Both the position numbers and the translations under genes were made by a program. From the NCBI RefSeq assembly GCF_002775205.1, contig NC_036464.1, forward strand, positions 3,101,817 to 3,165,816: a DNA stretch of 64,000 nt, given 5' to 3'. Within the stretch, counting starts at the first letter, position 1, and every line of letters begins with the position of its first letter. The notes beneath the pieces were generated by a model that saw nothing but the letters and a program-made list of their open reading frames with translations, ran no database searches and was not told the DNA's origin. Below, in pieces: positions 1 to 13,100 of the stretch. Source of the DNA: Xiphophorus maculatus. Its lineage: Eukaryota > Chordata > Actinopteri > Cyprinodontiformes > Poeciliidae.

Positions 1-1540
1 TGAATAAAATACCATTAGACAAAAGTATGTTTAAGTTATTGTATTCAACTTGGTTTTTTCCTTCATATATATATGGAGATATGCAATAATAATAATATTT
101 ATAATAACAGTGATTTTCTATAATATAACCAAAAACACAACAAAGGAAGAAAAAAAAAACAACAAGCACTCAGCAACAAAACAATAAACCCTGATGTCAC
201 CCAAGAGTTTCTATTTTGGTCCATTCATGAATCCAAGGTGATCAATAGTCCATCAATCAATATCTGATTGTTTTCTTTTTTTTCCAAGATCCAGAGCAAA
301 TAGGTCCAGAATGAAAAAAATAGCTTGGTTCATTTAAATCCTACCGCGAAGCTGCGGTGATCCGGTAGCTCGCCATCCTGACGTGACACCGGGGGTGGGA
401 AAAAAACCTGACCTAAACAAGGTCATGAATAAAAATAAAACAAATTAGCTGTCATGTTTAAACATTGTTAAACTGTTATCCAAAATAAAAAACATTCAAC
501 AATTACAAAAAAAATAAACAAATAACTATATTCCATAAAGTGTTTTCTCATGATTTTTTTTCAAATGAATTTCCAATTAAAGATCGCGATCAAATTCAAA
601 GTTACATTCAGATTCAAATCAAGGGTATAGACCTTATTAAAGTTACCGGTAAAAGGTACAAATCAAATTAAAGTTACCGGTACAGATCAAATTAAAGTGC
701 ACTTTCACATTATATCTAAGTTTAATTGACGCAGTCAATTAAACTTAATTGACTTCCATATCGTTTCAAAAAACAATTGTTTTTTTTTCTTTTTTTTTCC
801 CGTTGCGCAACTCCCCAATAAAAACAAATGACCAAGCCCAGAGTTCTATAGGCCGTTAGCAAAAATCAATCAAAAAAATAACTAAAACTGTCCTAAAAGG
901 ACAAATCTACAAAAATCAAAAGGCCTATTTAATATTTTAACAATATATAATCTATTCGGCCACAAAATTAACAAAAAGAAAATGACCTTTTAAATCAATA
1001 AATAAACTTTTCAGTCATTAATGCACAGATTAAGTGGGCGTGTCGCCACCGCATTTCTATTTCCAAAGAAAACAAAGTACGTAAATTAAACGACTCACCG
1101 TCGAGCGGTCGACAGGAAACACCCAATTTAATCCTTCGGCCCTTTTTGTAAGCCTCGATCCAGCCGTATTCTTCTATAAGTTTAGAAGACGCCGAGACGA
1201 GCAGCTGGCCACAGGGACAGCAGCAACAGCGATTGAGATCCGAGTCACCTGTGACCCGTAACTTAAAGGGTGCTGTCAGTTTGACCCGCCAAAATAAAAT
1301 ACGGGTTCCTTATTTTGTGCAGGTTACACTTAGCATTCACAAAAGGCTATGCTAGCTCAATTAGCATGGAGGACGGTTGACAGCACTAAGACCCTCCTCC
1401 TGGCTCTGATTGGTTGTTTCTAGTTAGCAGTGGAAGGCAGAGATCGATCTGTCTCATGACAAACTGGACACGGATTGAACCGATACGGAAAAACATTTTC
1501 TATAAAAGTTACACAATGCAGCTTTTAATTCTGCCGTCTC
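1..1540. other. AT-rich ninl intron or 5' flank, no gene seen
   Basis: Low-complexity A/T runs with a GC-richer stretch from about 1030 to 1420. No exon with a good frame and splice sites was recognised. If the EF-hand exons downstream are real, this is an intron and the ninl start lies left of the window. Confidence 0.5.
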
Positions 1541-1544
1541 TGCA

Positions 1545-4500
1545 GCAGATCAGCAGCAGGACGCAGGAGGATGTGATGTGGCTGCAGTGTGTGATCACCT
1601 GGACCTGCAGGTAGCTGGACGTCCAGAACCAGAACCAGAACCAGCTGAACCAATCCTGATGATCCCACTGTGTCTGCAGGAAGCTCTGCTCCAGCGATTA
1701 GATGCTAACCGAGATGCTAACCTGGACGCTAACCGGGATGGACGGGTTACCATCAGGAAGGTTCTGTGGAGCTCCACCCCCACGCTAAGCTCCACCCCCA
1801 TCCGGTCAGCTGACCTGCAGAGGGCGCCACTCTGGGTAAAATTATGTTCTAAGAATATTCTGTTCAGACACGAGGAATTGAAAATAAACTGATAGTTCAA
1901 GACTTCAACAGAAACAACAGCAGCCATGTTGGGCAATAGCGCCACCTTCAGCTCTGGAGTACAGTGACAATATTAATGATTGTTTCAAATTAAGACTTTA
2001 TTAATAATAGAAGTAGAAAAAAGTCTATACTCAAAATAAAGTTTTATTATAAATAACAGACCTCCATCAATTACAGCATGAAAAGCAACAATATAAAACT
2101 TTATTTAGAAAAACATTTATGATTGTAACCAGGGTCATTTTTCCCATTTCTGTTAGAATAACTATTTTTATTATTTATGATAATCAGTGATGGCATAGTT
2201 AATTTGAAAAAGAAACTTTAATCTGATTACTCCTTGAAAAAGTAACTTAGATTACAAGTAACCTTTTTAGTTACTTTCAGCACCTGCTGACAACAACCTT
2301 CCTCCAATCAATGTCAAATTACACTGAGTTTTGCCAATACTTGTGTAATCGCCATTTATTTTATAAACATCAACAATGTGTCTCATTGTTGAACCATTAA
2401 ACAATAAATCGTTTCATGGTTACAACAGTCAAAATAAACCTTTAGTCATTTTTGCGTGTTTTTCTTAGTTCCACTATTGTCTGTAAAACTCTAGATAGGA
2501 TTTTAGAGCCCCCTTGCAGCCCCCTCTGTGTTACGGCCCTGCTGGCTCCACCAATCAGATGGCTGCACAGATTAGTGACACTTATCTTAACATTAATGAT
2601 TAGAGTGATGTTCAGTTGTGTAACTTTACAAACTCGTTTGTTGGTGGCTGTTTTCACGTTTATTGATCTGTTCATGTTAGTCTCCATGTTTAAAGTTTTC
2701 TATATGACCTGTGACGTCATTCACAGGTCATATAGATATTATTACATTAATACATATTCATATTACCTAGACATTAACAAAGATATTTGGACGGATCATC
2801 CAGGAAATGATGGACAGGGAGAATCCGACTGAAACGACCTGGATGTCAGTCAAATTCTGGGGTTTATTGAGTCTCTGCTTATTTCTAAATGAGCAGCTTC
2901 ACCTTCAAAAACAAGCCCAGAAAACCGAACCGACTCATTAAATTTGCAAGTGACTTTAGAAAAAACAAGCCCAAAGTCGCTTATAATAATTGGACCTGAT
3001 GACAGAAACCCAAAGTAGTTCCTGTTTTCCAGGAATAAGATGTGCGTCTCCTCCACGGTTCATGTTTCTGTTGCTGCTGCTGCATAGAAACGGCGGCGAG
3101 ACGCACAGAGGAAATTAAATAAAATAGTAACACATTGATTCGGATCAGTAACTGTAATCTGATTACTGGATTTGATATAGAAACGCGTTAGATTACTGAC
3201 AGTTACTGACATCACTGCTGGTAATGTGTTTTTTTTTCCTTTATCAGTTTATATTTGTGGTTGAAATTAGGTAAAGATCCATTTAGGTAAGGAATTATTT
3301 CTCAGTGAGTCCATTGGGTCGGGTCGGAGCCCAGACTTCCCTCAGCTTCTCACACTTCAGGCCAAATTTCAGAAATTATTAGTTATTTCTTTCTTCCAAA
3401 GAAACTTTATTGATCAAATGAATGAGATTTACAGAAGACGATCAGATGAAGAACCAATCAGAACCATCAGAACCAAAGCAGAGCAGTTGTCAGGGAATGG
3501 GCTCTTTGCACGTCCGGCACTGATGTCACATCCACATGAGCAAAATGCGGCTTTCTTGCTCTGAGTTACCATGACAGCTAGAAAAGACAAAGTCTTATTT
3601 CAGACGCAAATAAAACAATACTATGAACATTGCTGTCTTCCTAATATAATGGGCTTTTAAGTTTTCATGGATTTCCAAACAGTCCTGAATTAAGAAGACG
3701 GTGGCTTGTAAATATTCGTCGCTACCAGTTAAAGCTAACGCTGCACAGCAAAGTTTACAGCCTTCACTTCACTCCGGATCAACTTGTTCAGCCTAAAGCA
3801 GAAGGTAAAGGAGCCTCCTGTGTTATTTCCATGGAATCACTTCTGTATTCAGCCTGAAAGAGTTTATGGGAACCAGAGAGCAGACCAGAACCAGACAGCC
3901 CAGCTACTGACCCGCCTGTACACACTGCTGGAAACACCGTCCTGCTTCACTAGAAACATCCTAAACTAATAAAGCGAAATAACACGGAGACCTTAAGGAA
4001 CACGATTTTTTTTCTTTGGAAAAATTTTATTGTTACTTAGAACATTTTAAAAACATGACATTTTACAATTACACAGAATTTTTTTCCTTTAAATAAATAC
4101 AATTTGTCATTCAAGTTAAACTAAAAGAAGCTAAGAACAAGGATATAAAACCCTCTTTTGCTGCTGCCATCCGGATCACAGCCACGGGGGGCGTCTGCCT
4201 GCGCCTGCTCACCAGCAAGTTTCTGGAGGTCCAAATGGCGTCTTTGATGGTGGCTAGGGTGAGCCACATCTCAGCGAAGTCCTTCTTCGGGATTGTCTGC
4301 TGGCTCACCCCGTACAGCACTAGCTGTCCATGGAGGACCTCCCTTGCTGGCAAGTGTGGGAATTGCAAGGAGCCGGCCTTCGCCCACAGGTCCACAGCAG
4401 CACTGCACTCCCACAGCAGGGGCCTCACCGACTTCGGCGCGCCACAACCGGGTCGGGGGCAGATGGACGTCGGAGTGCATAACGGCTCTGACCGGCAGGA

Positions 4501-7500
4501 TCCCATGAGCCACCATCCATGACATCCTGGAGTCTGTTTGGAAGGACGGGATGGCTCACGTTGCGCCAAACGGTGGAGGCGTCTCCATACAGGAGGCCGC
4601 GCACTGGAGTCACTGGTTCCCAGTCCTGTACAACTGAAATAATAAAACGATTGTTGGTTAAAATCCTGCTCTCTTCTCCTTACAGTTTAAAATGTTCTAA
4701 AAATTTCCGTATGAAAGCGTATGCCGGTGGTTAAAAGCTACTTTTTACCAGTTTTAATTTTCTTAAAAAGGAACCCAGCCAGAATCTGGTCATGTTGTTT
4801 GTTTTCGGCTTGGTGGAAATGTTCATTACTTGTTTTCAGTGAGTGGCTGCCTAAAAACAAATACAAATCTGGGACTCCTTTCCCTCCTTTCTCCTTCGGT
4901 CTCTTCATAATCTCTCTTCGCAGTCTGTTGGAGCCCCAGATAAAGTAAAAAATGGCTCGTTGCAGCTCTAAAATCAGGAGGAATAAAAACAGAACTGGTT
5001 AATAAAAACACTGGTAAAATCACTGCTTTCACTATTAAAATCTTCCCCTCTGTCGTTAGATTCCTCAGTCCCCAGGATCCCAGTCTTTATTTTACTTTTC
5101 CTATTATTTCTGTCCAGTTTGTCTTTCCTCCTCCATTTCTATCGAATTTCACCCCCAGTATTTTTTGTTCTTCCTGCGATACCTGAAACTGTAATCCTGT
5201 GTTTTTGTTATTTCTCCATGGTCTGTAGAATTGGGCTTTTGTTTTTCTTTGTTTATTTTGGAACCCTGATGCTTTCCCGAACCAATCTGTTAATTGAAAA
5301 ATCCTATCCACTGATAAAAGGTCTGTACATAAAATGTTAAAATCATCCACATATAAAAGACATTTGGCTTCCTGCCCTCCACTCCCCGGTATCGTTACCC
5401 CTAAAATCTGTGGGTCCTTCTCAAGATCTGCGCCAGCGGCTCGATGCAGGCGGATAACGGACACCCAGTTCACTTTCACTGCTTTTGTCAGAAACCCGTT
5501 AACCAGGAACCTGCTGGAGATGTCTCGGTGCAGCAGTCCCACCCAGGCTACGAACCTCCCAGGAAAACCCATTTTTCGCAGTACCTGAAAGAGGTACTGG
5601 TGCGAGACCCGATCAAAAGCTTTCTCAAAATCTAGGACTATCAGCCCAATGTTTCTGTCTCTCGCAAAACAATGGTGTCTCGGATCAGTACCAGGCTGTC
5701 CGTGATCCTCCTTCCTCGGGACTCCTAAGGAACTCGGTAGCACAACTTTGAATCTGAACAGTCAGATAAAGTCAAACTCTGACTCCAGAGCTGCTCTACC
5801 GTTAAGCTATGTTGTGCTTCCTCATGGTTCGGAAGCAAAAAGCCCGAACCGTGGTCTCCCTGTTACTTGGTCTCTGACACTAACGACAATAAACACATAT
5901 AAGTATAAAATAAAGTAAAAACATTGTCCATTAGAATGGATGAAAATGTTTAGATCCTTAAATAGCACATTTTTACAAGACAAATGTCAGAGAATATTGG
6001 CTGTTAGCATAAGCTAAAGCTAATGTTAGCCACAAAGTTTAAAGAAAGTAAAACTCACCTTCGTTTCTGTGAATGTATAACGAGACGAACATCTTAAAAC
6101 TTTTCTCCAGCTACTTGTTGGAGCTACGGATCGATGTTCATCATGAACTGTTACCTTGGACAAGCACCGAGTGTAAAATGACATTTTCTTCAGACCGGAA
6201 ACGACCGAGCCGCTTTTCCCCGAACGCGGAAGCTGACCTGCAAAGAGCCCGTTGGACTGAAGTTCTGGTCCGGTTTTGATTCCTGATCCAGAACCTCTCT
6301 GACCCGGTTAAGAGATGTAAATGTTTCACTCTGGTCCAGTTTGACCCGATGCTCCTGAAGGCAGCACCGCCTGCTGGCCAATCAGCAACTGGCAGTGTCT
6401 ACAGGTGGGCGGGGCCAGAAGGAGCGCCATGTGCTGCAGGTGAACAGGTGTTTCTCCTCAGGCAGCTGCAGTATGATATTCTGCAGAACCGGGCCGGTGA
6501 CCCAGCGGGTCGGCATGGACCAGTGTCAGGTGATTATCCAGGCCCAGCTGCAGAACCAGAACCAGTGGTTCTCCTCAGTGTTTGGGCCATCGGTTCAAAC
6601 GTGTTTTGTAGAATCAGTCGGATTCATTCAGGCGATTCTGGTCGGGATAATCCAGATTAGCAGATCTTATTCCTTCTTCTCTCTCTCCTTCCAGAACCAG
6701 CAGCTGGTACCGGACGGCTCGGCCCGCTCCCTGCTCACAGCCACTGTGGGCCCCAGGGTTCTGACCCGGCTGGACGACGGGTCTGGCAGCACCAGCCCGG
6801 AGCGCGTGGCGGCGCTGTGGGCCGAGGCGGGCATCAGGAACAGCCAGCAGATCCTGCAGGTGGGTCCAGACCCGGTTCTGTTGGATTACAATAGAATCTG
6901 AATTAGAGGAGTACAAGAGCATTCTGTCTGGTTCTGGTACTGGTTGCTTGCTGACCCGATCCAAACCGCACAGCAGATTACCTCAGAACCTCAGATTACT
7001 CACATTCGAGTCAGATCGGGTCGGGTCGGTACCAAAGGTGTCCCATATTTCTCCATGATTGATCTGGAAAAACTTAATAATTTTAGATCTATAGAAAATG
7101 CTAATAGAATAGAAGGTTGTTTCACTGCTCCTCTTTTGTTTTCAATGCATTTTCTGCGTATATAACTTTATATATTTATTACGTTTAATGAAGACAGTCG
7201 GTGATCAGCTGTAGGTTAGAGAAGATGCAGCAGAACCAGAACCGGGCTCAGTACCATGGGAACCGACCGACTGGAGGTTAGCGAAGACACAGCAGAAGAA
7301 GAAACAGATGAACTGATGTTGGATTATTTTTGATGTTCATGAAAGTAGAAACAGCAGGAGAGGGAGAGCGATTAGGTGATGGCAGCATCATGCCAGCCGC
7401 CTCCAGGAAGGAACCAGCCAATCAGAACACAGAGCAGGTGAAGCTGCCATGGAGAGAAAAGAACAGGAAACCAAAGGTTAAAATGGCGGCAAACGGTGCA

Positions 7501-10043
7501 AACTGGAGAGTAGTAGAAGAAGAAAGGGAGGAGGAGTGGCCAGTTTGTCCTGCAGCAGCCGGTAGCATCATGACTACAGGAGGAGCTCAGGATGACCCCA
7601 GCCAGCAGGTCAGGAAAGTTTTAATACGGGAAATATTCAGGGTGTCTTTATTGTTATTATTATTATTATTATTAATCCTTTATTTATGCAGGAACATCTC
7701 TAGAGACTCATTATCAACAACAAATAACATAAAAACAATAATAATTATAACCTGATAAACAGACTAAAACTGGCAGCAGGTTTTCATTTCCTGTCTAATC
7801 CTGACAGATTAGATTAATCTGGATTTATGGAAATATCTGAGTATCACCAGCACTGATCCTGTCTGCTGAACTGGGCTGAGCCCAGAGCCCAGTGGGACTC
7901 CACCAGTAACCCAGCAGTCTGAAGAACATTTATCATTCAGGAACAAACTGGGATCAGTGGGACAGATGGGACTAAACCAGTTTACTGCTGTTCCCTTCAG
8001 ACCAACATGATCCAGATGTTCTATCCTAGATCAGAGGAAGATCGGCTCTCGATCTGTGATTTATCAGGTATAGATCTGGGATTTATTGGCTCTAGACACC
8101 ACAAACCCCAGACTGGACGAGAAGGCAGGACATGGACCTTACCACAGGGCCGCTTCTCATTGGCTGATGCCCATTCTACATGGCCGTCTCACAAACACAC
8201 TTAGCTTCCCGTTAGCTAAGTGCAGCATAAAGGCAGAACTGATACAACTTGTACACCTTGAAGCCTGTCTGCTACACAGTCTGACGTTAGCTAAACAGAT
8301 CAATATGCAATGTGTCTGTATCTGACATACACTAAAGATTTTATTTTAGCAGAAAAGGCTTTGGACTAAACTGTTACTCCTGTTAGCCACGTTAGCACCA
8401 AGTACAGCTAGTCAGTCAACCATCGCTGTGTTCAGGGAAGCTCTGATTAATAATCAAGAAATAAATATCAAGCCTGGAAACTTGATACCGTAACGGACTG
8501 AATGTTATGTTTTTAACGTAATCTTTGCTCGTATTACGGGGCGCAGGCGGTTGCCATGGTAACAGGTTTGCTTAAACTACAAAGAGAGAGAGTAGAAAGG
8601 TAGGAGTGGTTTTGAGTTGATCACCTGTTCAGGTTATTTTACCTTTGTTTCCCTTTGCTGTGGCTCATTACAGCCGCTGTAGTTCCTAAACGTTGGACTA
8701 TCTCCGTCGCTTATCTCTGTTATGATAAGATGGTCACCCATCGCCACTCGAGGTCCCCAAAATTACCCAACAACGTTTAAAGGACAACCAGGTATGCGGT
8801 CTGCACCCAGCAATACCAACTATTAGCCACATATACAAACATTACCATGGCAACTGGCACAGCTGGATGGAAAGACTTGGAAAAACGGATCGGTGATGAT
8901 CAGGATGTGGAACTGACTACATTTCAGTACAAAGACCATCATCAGAAAGATATAGAAAATAACATTGATCCTGGTAAAACCTTTTTACTGGTATCAGCGA
9001 TAATTATCACTGTTACACTGATGACCAGTTCAACATTAAAACTGAACATAAACTACAACATCAAACTGTCCAACAACTCAGACCTTTAATGTCATTTCAT
9101 CATCAGAAACGAGGCTCAGTAGTGAAAAGGGCTTTGAAATGGACGGTTATGAAACGGTTTGTAAAAACAGAAAACAAAATGGAGGTGGTGTAGCTCTTTT
9201 AGTGGACAAGAACATTAATTATAAGACAGAAACAATGTCAACTGTCATGGATAATGTTGAATGTGTGACTATAGAAAGACTCATGGAAAAAAAAAAGAAT
9301 GTCTTTATGAGCTGCTCCTGGATCAAATATAGGAATATTCAATAACTGGATGGAAGAAACATTTATAAAATTAATCAGAAAGTTGCATTTATCTGTGGGG
9401 ATTTCAGCATTAATCTTCTAAATCCAAATAAACACAGAATGACAGAAGAACTTAACACCATGTACTGTCTAAGATCACCAGTTGCATTGCATCGCACTGT
9501 CAACAGTAACTGGTAATATTTTTACTTTCTATTCTTGAAAATAGTTTAACTAGTAGAATATTAATAAGTGACATAACTGATCATTTACCAGAGTTCACAG
9601 TCTTTGACTGTAAAACTGATGAAAACATCAGATCACAATACAGACGGTTCAGTTAGAAGATTCACTGAAGGCACTAAAATCCCATTTGATGACTTTTGAT
9701 TTGAGATTAATTTATAGAATAAATGATGTGAATTACAGCTAGCTAATGGTCTGAGCTAGCATTGAGGCTAATAGTCTGAGCTAGCATTGAAGCTAATGGT
9801 CTGAGCTAGCATTGAAGCTAACGGTCTGAGCTAGCGTTGAAGCTACATTCAGGCTAACAGCATCAGAGTCAGTGTGAAGGTTAAAGTTCCCACCATGAAG
9901 ATTTGATCAGGATTTACCAATAAATCAGATCAATTTGATCCAATAATAGATCGTCAACTGGACGAACCTGCATCCAGAACCTTCAATCTGCAGCATTAGT
10001 CTGAGCAGCGCCCCCTGCTGGTTGGAGGTCTGGTTCTGTAAAG

Positions 10044-10140
<97 letters not shown>

Positions 10141-13100
10141 TGCAGAGCCTGGACTTCCCCCTGGAGGAGCGGCTCAGCCTATCGGACCTGACCCTGGTTC
10201 TGGACAACGAGCTGCTGCTGAGCGCCAACTCTGTCCACCAGGCGGCGCTCATCTCCTACAGGACCGAGATCCAACATCTGCAGTAGGCTCCGGAACTAGC
10301 CGGCCCAGGTTGGCCCACCTGGACCCGGTTCTGACCCGTCCTGTCTTCCAGGGAGGCGTTGGAGCAGGCCAGCAGAGAGCGGGACAAGCTGAGGTCCGAT
10401 CTGGACCGGGCCGACCAGCAGAACCTGCAGCTTGTTCGGGAGGCGGACGACTGGCACGCCAGCATGGAGGCGCTCAACCAGAACCGGATCAGGTAGGACC
10501 CGGTTCTGGAGCTGGACCGGGTCAGAACGCTGCTGGTTCTGTATGTGACCCGTAAACAGAGGAGGTTCTGTAAAGTTCTGACCCATAAAGCGTGTGCGGG
10601 AGGTGGAGGTCGGTTCTGACAGACCCATTCTGACCCAACAGGGATCTGGAGTCGGACTTCAGGCGCCGAGCTGCGGCGCTGCGCCTGCAGGCGGAGCAGG
10701 AGAACGAGGCGCTGCTGCAGCAGGGCGAGCGAGAGCGCAGCACGCTGCGGCAGGAGCTGCAGCTGCTGCGGGGGAAGGAGGCGGAGCTTCAGGAGGAGCT
10801 GGATGCCGCCGCACAGGTCCGTTCTGCTGGTTCTGACCCGGTTCTGCTGTTTCTGACCTGATTCTGCTGGTTCTGACCCGGTTCTGATGGTTCTGTGCTC
10901 CAGGAGAAGCTCCGCCTGCAGCAGGAGCTCGGCGCCTTGCAGTCCGCGCTGAGGGAAGCAGATGGTTCTGTTCAGAGGCTGCAGACGGATCTGGACCAGT
11001 TGCTGCTACACAAGGTGACCAGAACCGGGCCGACCTGTTCCGGGTTTCCTCTCCATCCTGTAGCTCTGATCCGGTCCAGGTGATCCGGGCCGGGTGTTGG
11101 TGAATCCCGGTCGGGTCCGGTTTCTGTTCTGACTCTCCTGATGAATGTTTGATGAGCCCATGTCTCTGCTGTCAACGGATCAGAACCGCTGGGCCCGCTC
11201 CACTGACTGCTCTGCTCTGAATGTTCTGACAGCTCGGTGGTTTGGACCCGGCCGGCGCCGGCCTGAGCCATGAGGAACGGTTCTGTGAGCTGCTCAGAGA
11301 GTCCCAGCGCCAGTGCAGGGTAGGATCGGTACCAGTCTGACCCGGCAGAACCTCGGAGCCCAGCAGGACGCTCACCTGTCTCTCTGTGTCTGCGGTGCGT
11401 TCAGGAGCTGCAGGACAGAAACGACGAGCTGCTGGAGGCCCAGAGGAGCTGCAGGAGGTCCTCCAGGCCATCAGGGGGCACCGGCAGCCAGTGCGACGCA
11501 GCAGGTACCGCAGCAGCCTGGCCGGATCAGAACCAGAACCTGTTTCCTGCTCTCTGATTGGCTGATGAAGGAGCTAGAACTTTACCCGACCCGGTTATGG
11601 TTCTGGTCCATTTTTCCAGACGTTCCTCCAGAACCTTCAGCTCAGAGTGATGATGGTTCTGGTTCTGACCCAGTCAAATACTCAGGACCTTCTGAGTATT
11701 TGATTGGTTTCTGTCCAATCAGAGAGCAGCATGGTTCTGATTGGTTCCGGTTGGTTCCGGAGGCACTGGACCTGGAGGTTCTGTTGACCCATAATCATGA
11801 GGAACCAGAAGGTTCTGATGCTTCCAGGCTCCGATTCTTGTCCAATCAGGAGAGATGTTGTGGGATGGAATCACCATAGCAACCACTGCCTTCCCTTCAC
11901 AATAAGAGCCGTCAGCCAGGTTCTGATGGGGGAAGGTTCTGGAAGCTTTGGAACCGGGAGAACAGGTCGGACCGAGCCGCTGAGTCACAGGCTGCCAGAA
12001 CCGGACCTGCAGGTCTGGCTAAGCCCCGCCCACCAACACACACCTGCAGCTCAGCAGAGTGTGTGTTGGTGTGTGAGCGGCGCCATGTCTCTCAGTGAGT
12101 TCCTGTTCTGTTCTGGTTTGGTTCTGGTTCCAGTTCTGACCCGGTCTCTCCTCTCCAGGCGACTCGGACATGAGGAGCATCCAGTCGGAGCTGGCGCTGC
12201 AGCAGCTCAAGGAGAGCCACCAGGAGGCGCTGCACCAGCTGCACATCCAGCTGGAGACGCAGGTACCGGTTCTGCTGGCGGCCCGGTGGTACCGGTTCTG
12301 GCCCAGCAGAACCTCTGACTTTTCATCCTCCTGTCCCTCAGATGAACTACTACGAGCGACAGCTGGACATGATGAAGCAGAACATGGAGGTGGAGAGGAA
12401 GGACATCTGCCAGGCCTTCAAGGTGAGCCGAACCAGAACCAGAACCAGAGGTCCAGCTGCTGCTAATGATGATGATGTTTCTTCGTCAGGTGGAGATCAG
12501 TGAGCTGGAGGAGCAGAAGGTCCAGGTGGAGCAGCAGCTGAAGGAGGCGCTGACTCGCCTCCAGAACCAGCAGGGGGCGGGGCTTACCGCCGAGGAGCAG
12601 CGCAGGTCCGCCCCCTGCTGGTTCCCATGGGTTCTGCCGGGTCAGGACGCCACAGTGACCCGGTTCTGGTTCTGTTCAGGGCGCAGCGAGAGCGGGCCGA
12701 GCTGGAGCAGAACTACGCCAGAGAGATCGGCAACCTGGTGCAGAAGCTGAGCGCTGAGAAGGAGCAGCTGGAGGCGGAGCTTAAGCTGCACACACAGCAG
12801 GAAGTGATGCGCGTCAGGTAGGTGGGCCAATCACAGACCAGCATGTCACAGCGTCCCGCAGCCAATCACAGCCGAGCTGCTGCTGTGAGCAGGAAGGAGG
12901 AGGCGGCCCCACGGTTCGGCCAATCACAGGCCAGCCTGGAGGGGGCGGAGCCAGTGGAGCCACAGGAAGTTCTGCTCCTCAGAAATGGGTCGGACTCCCT
13001 AGACTGGATCAGGAGCGTTGAGACGGCGCTGCAGGAAGTGCTGCAGGAAGAGCAGAACCGGACCTCACTGCTGCAGGAGGAGGTAACCCGGTTGGGCCAG

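Noticed and set aside
2452-2832. 126-codon frame
   Set aside because: Lies within the CAGTGATG-ended element, crosses its palindrome, and has no similarity I recognise.
5745-5819. Functional tRNA gene
   Set aside because: A-box and acceptor pairing are present but anticodon and T arms do not fold; kept only as a tRNA-like stretch.
6461-6530. Possible extra ninl exon
   Set aside because: Has plausible splice sites but neither phase gives NINL-like sequence.
7330-7755. 141-codon frame in a ninl intron
   Set aside because: Low-complexity composition ending in a Leu run from a TTA microsatellite; no homology recognised.
10022-10286. Val-Cys repeat proteins
   Set aside because: Translations of (TG)n; the real exon starts at 10146 in a different context.
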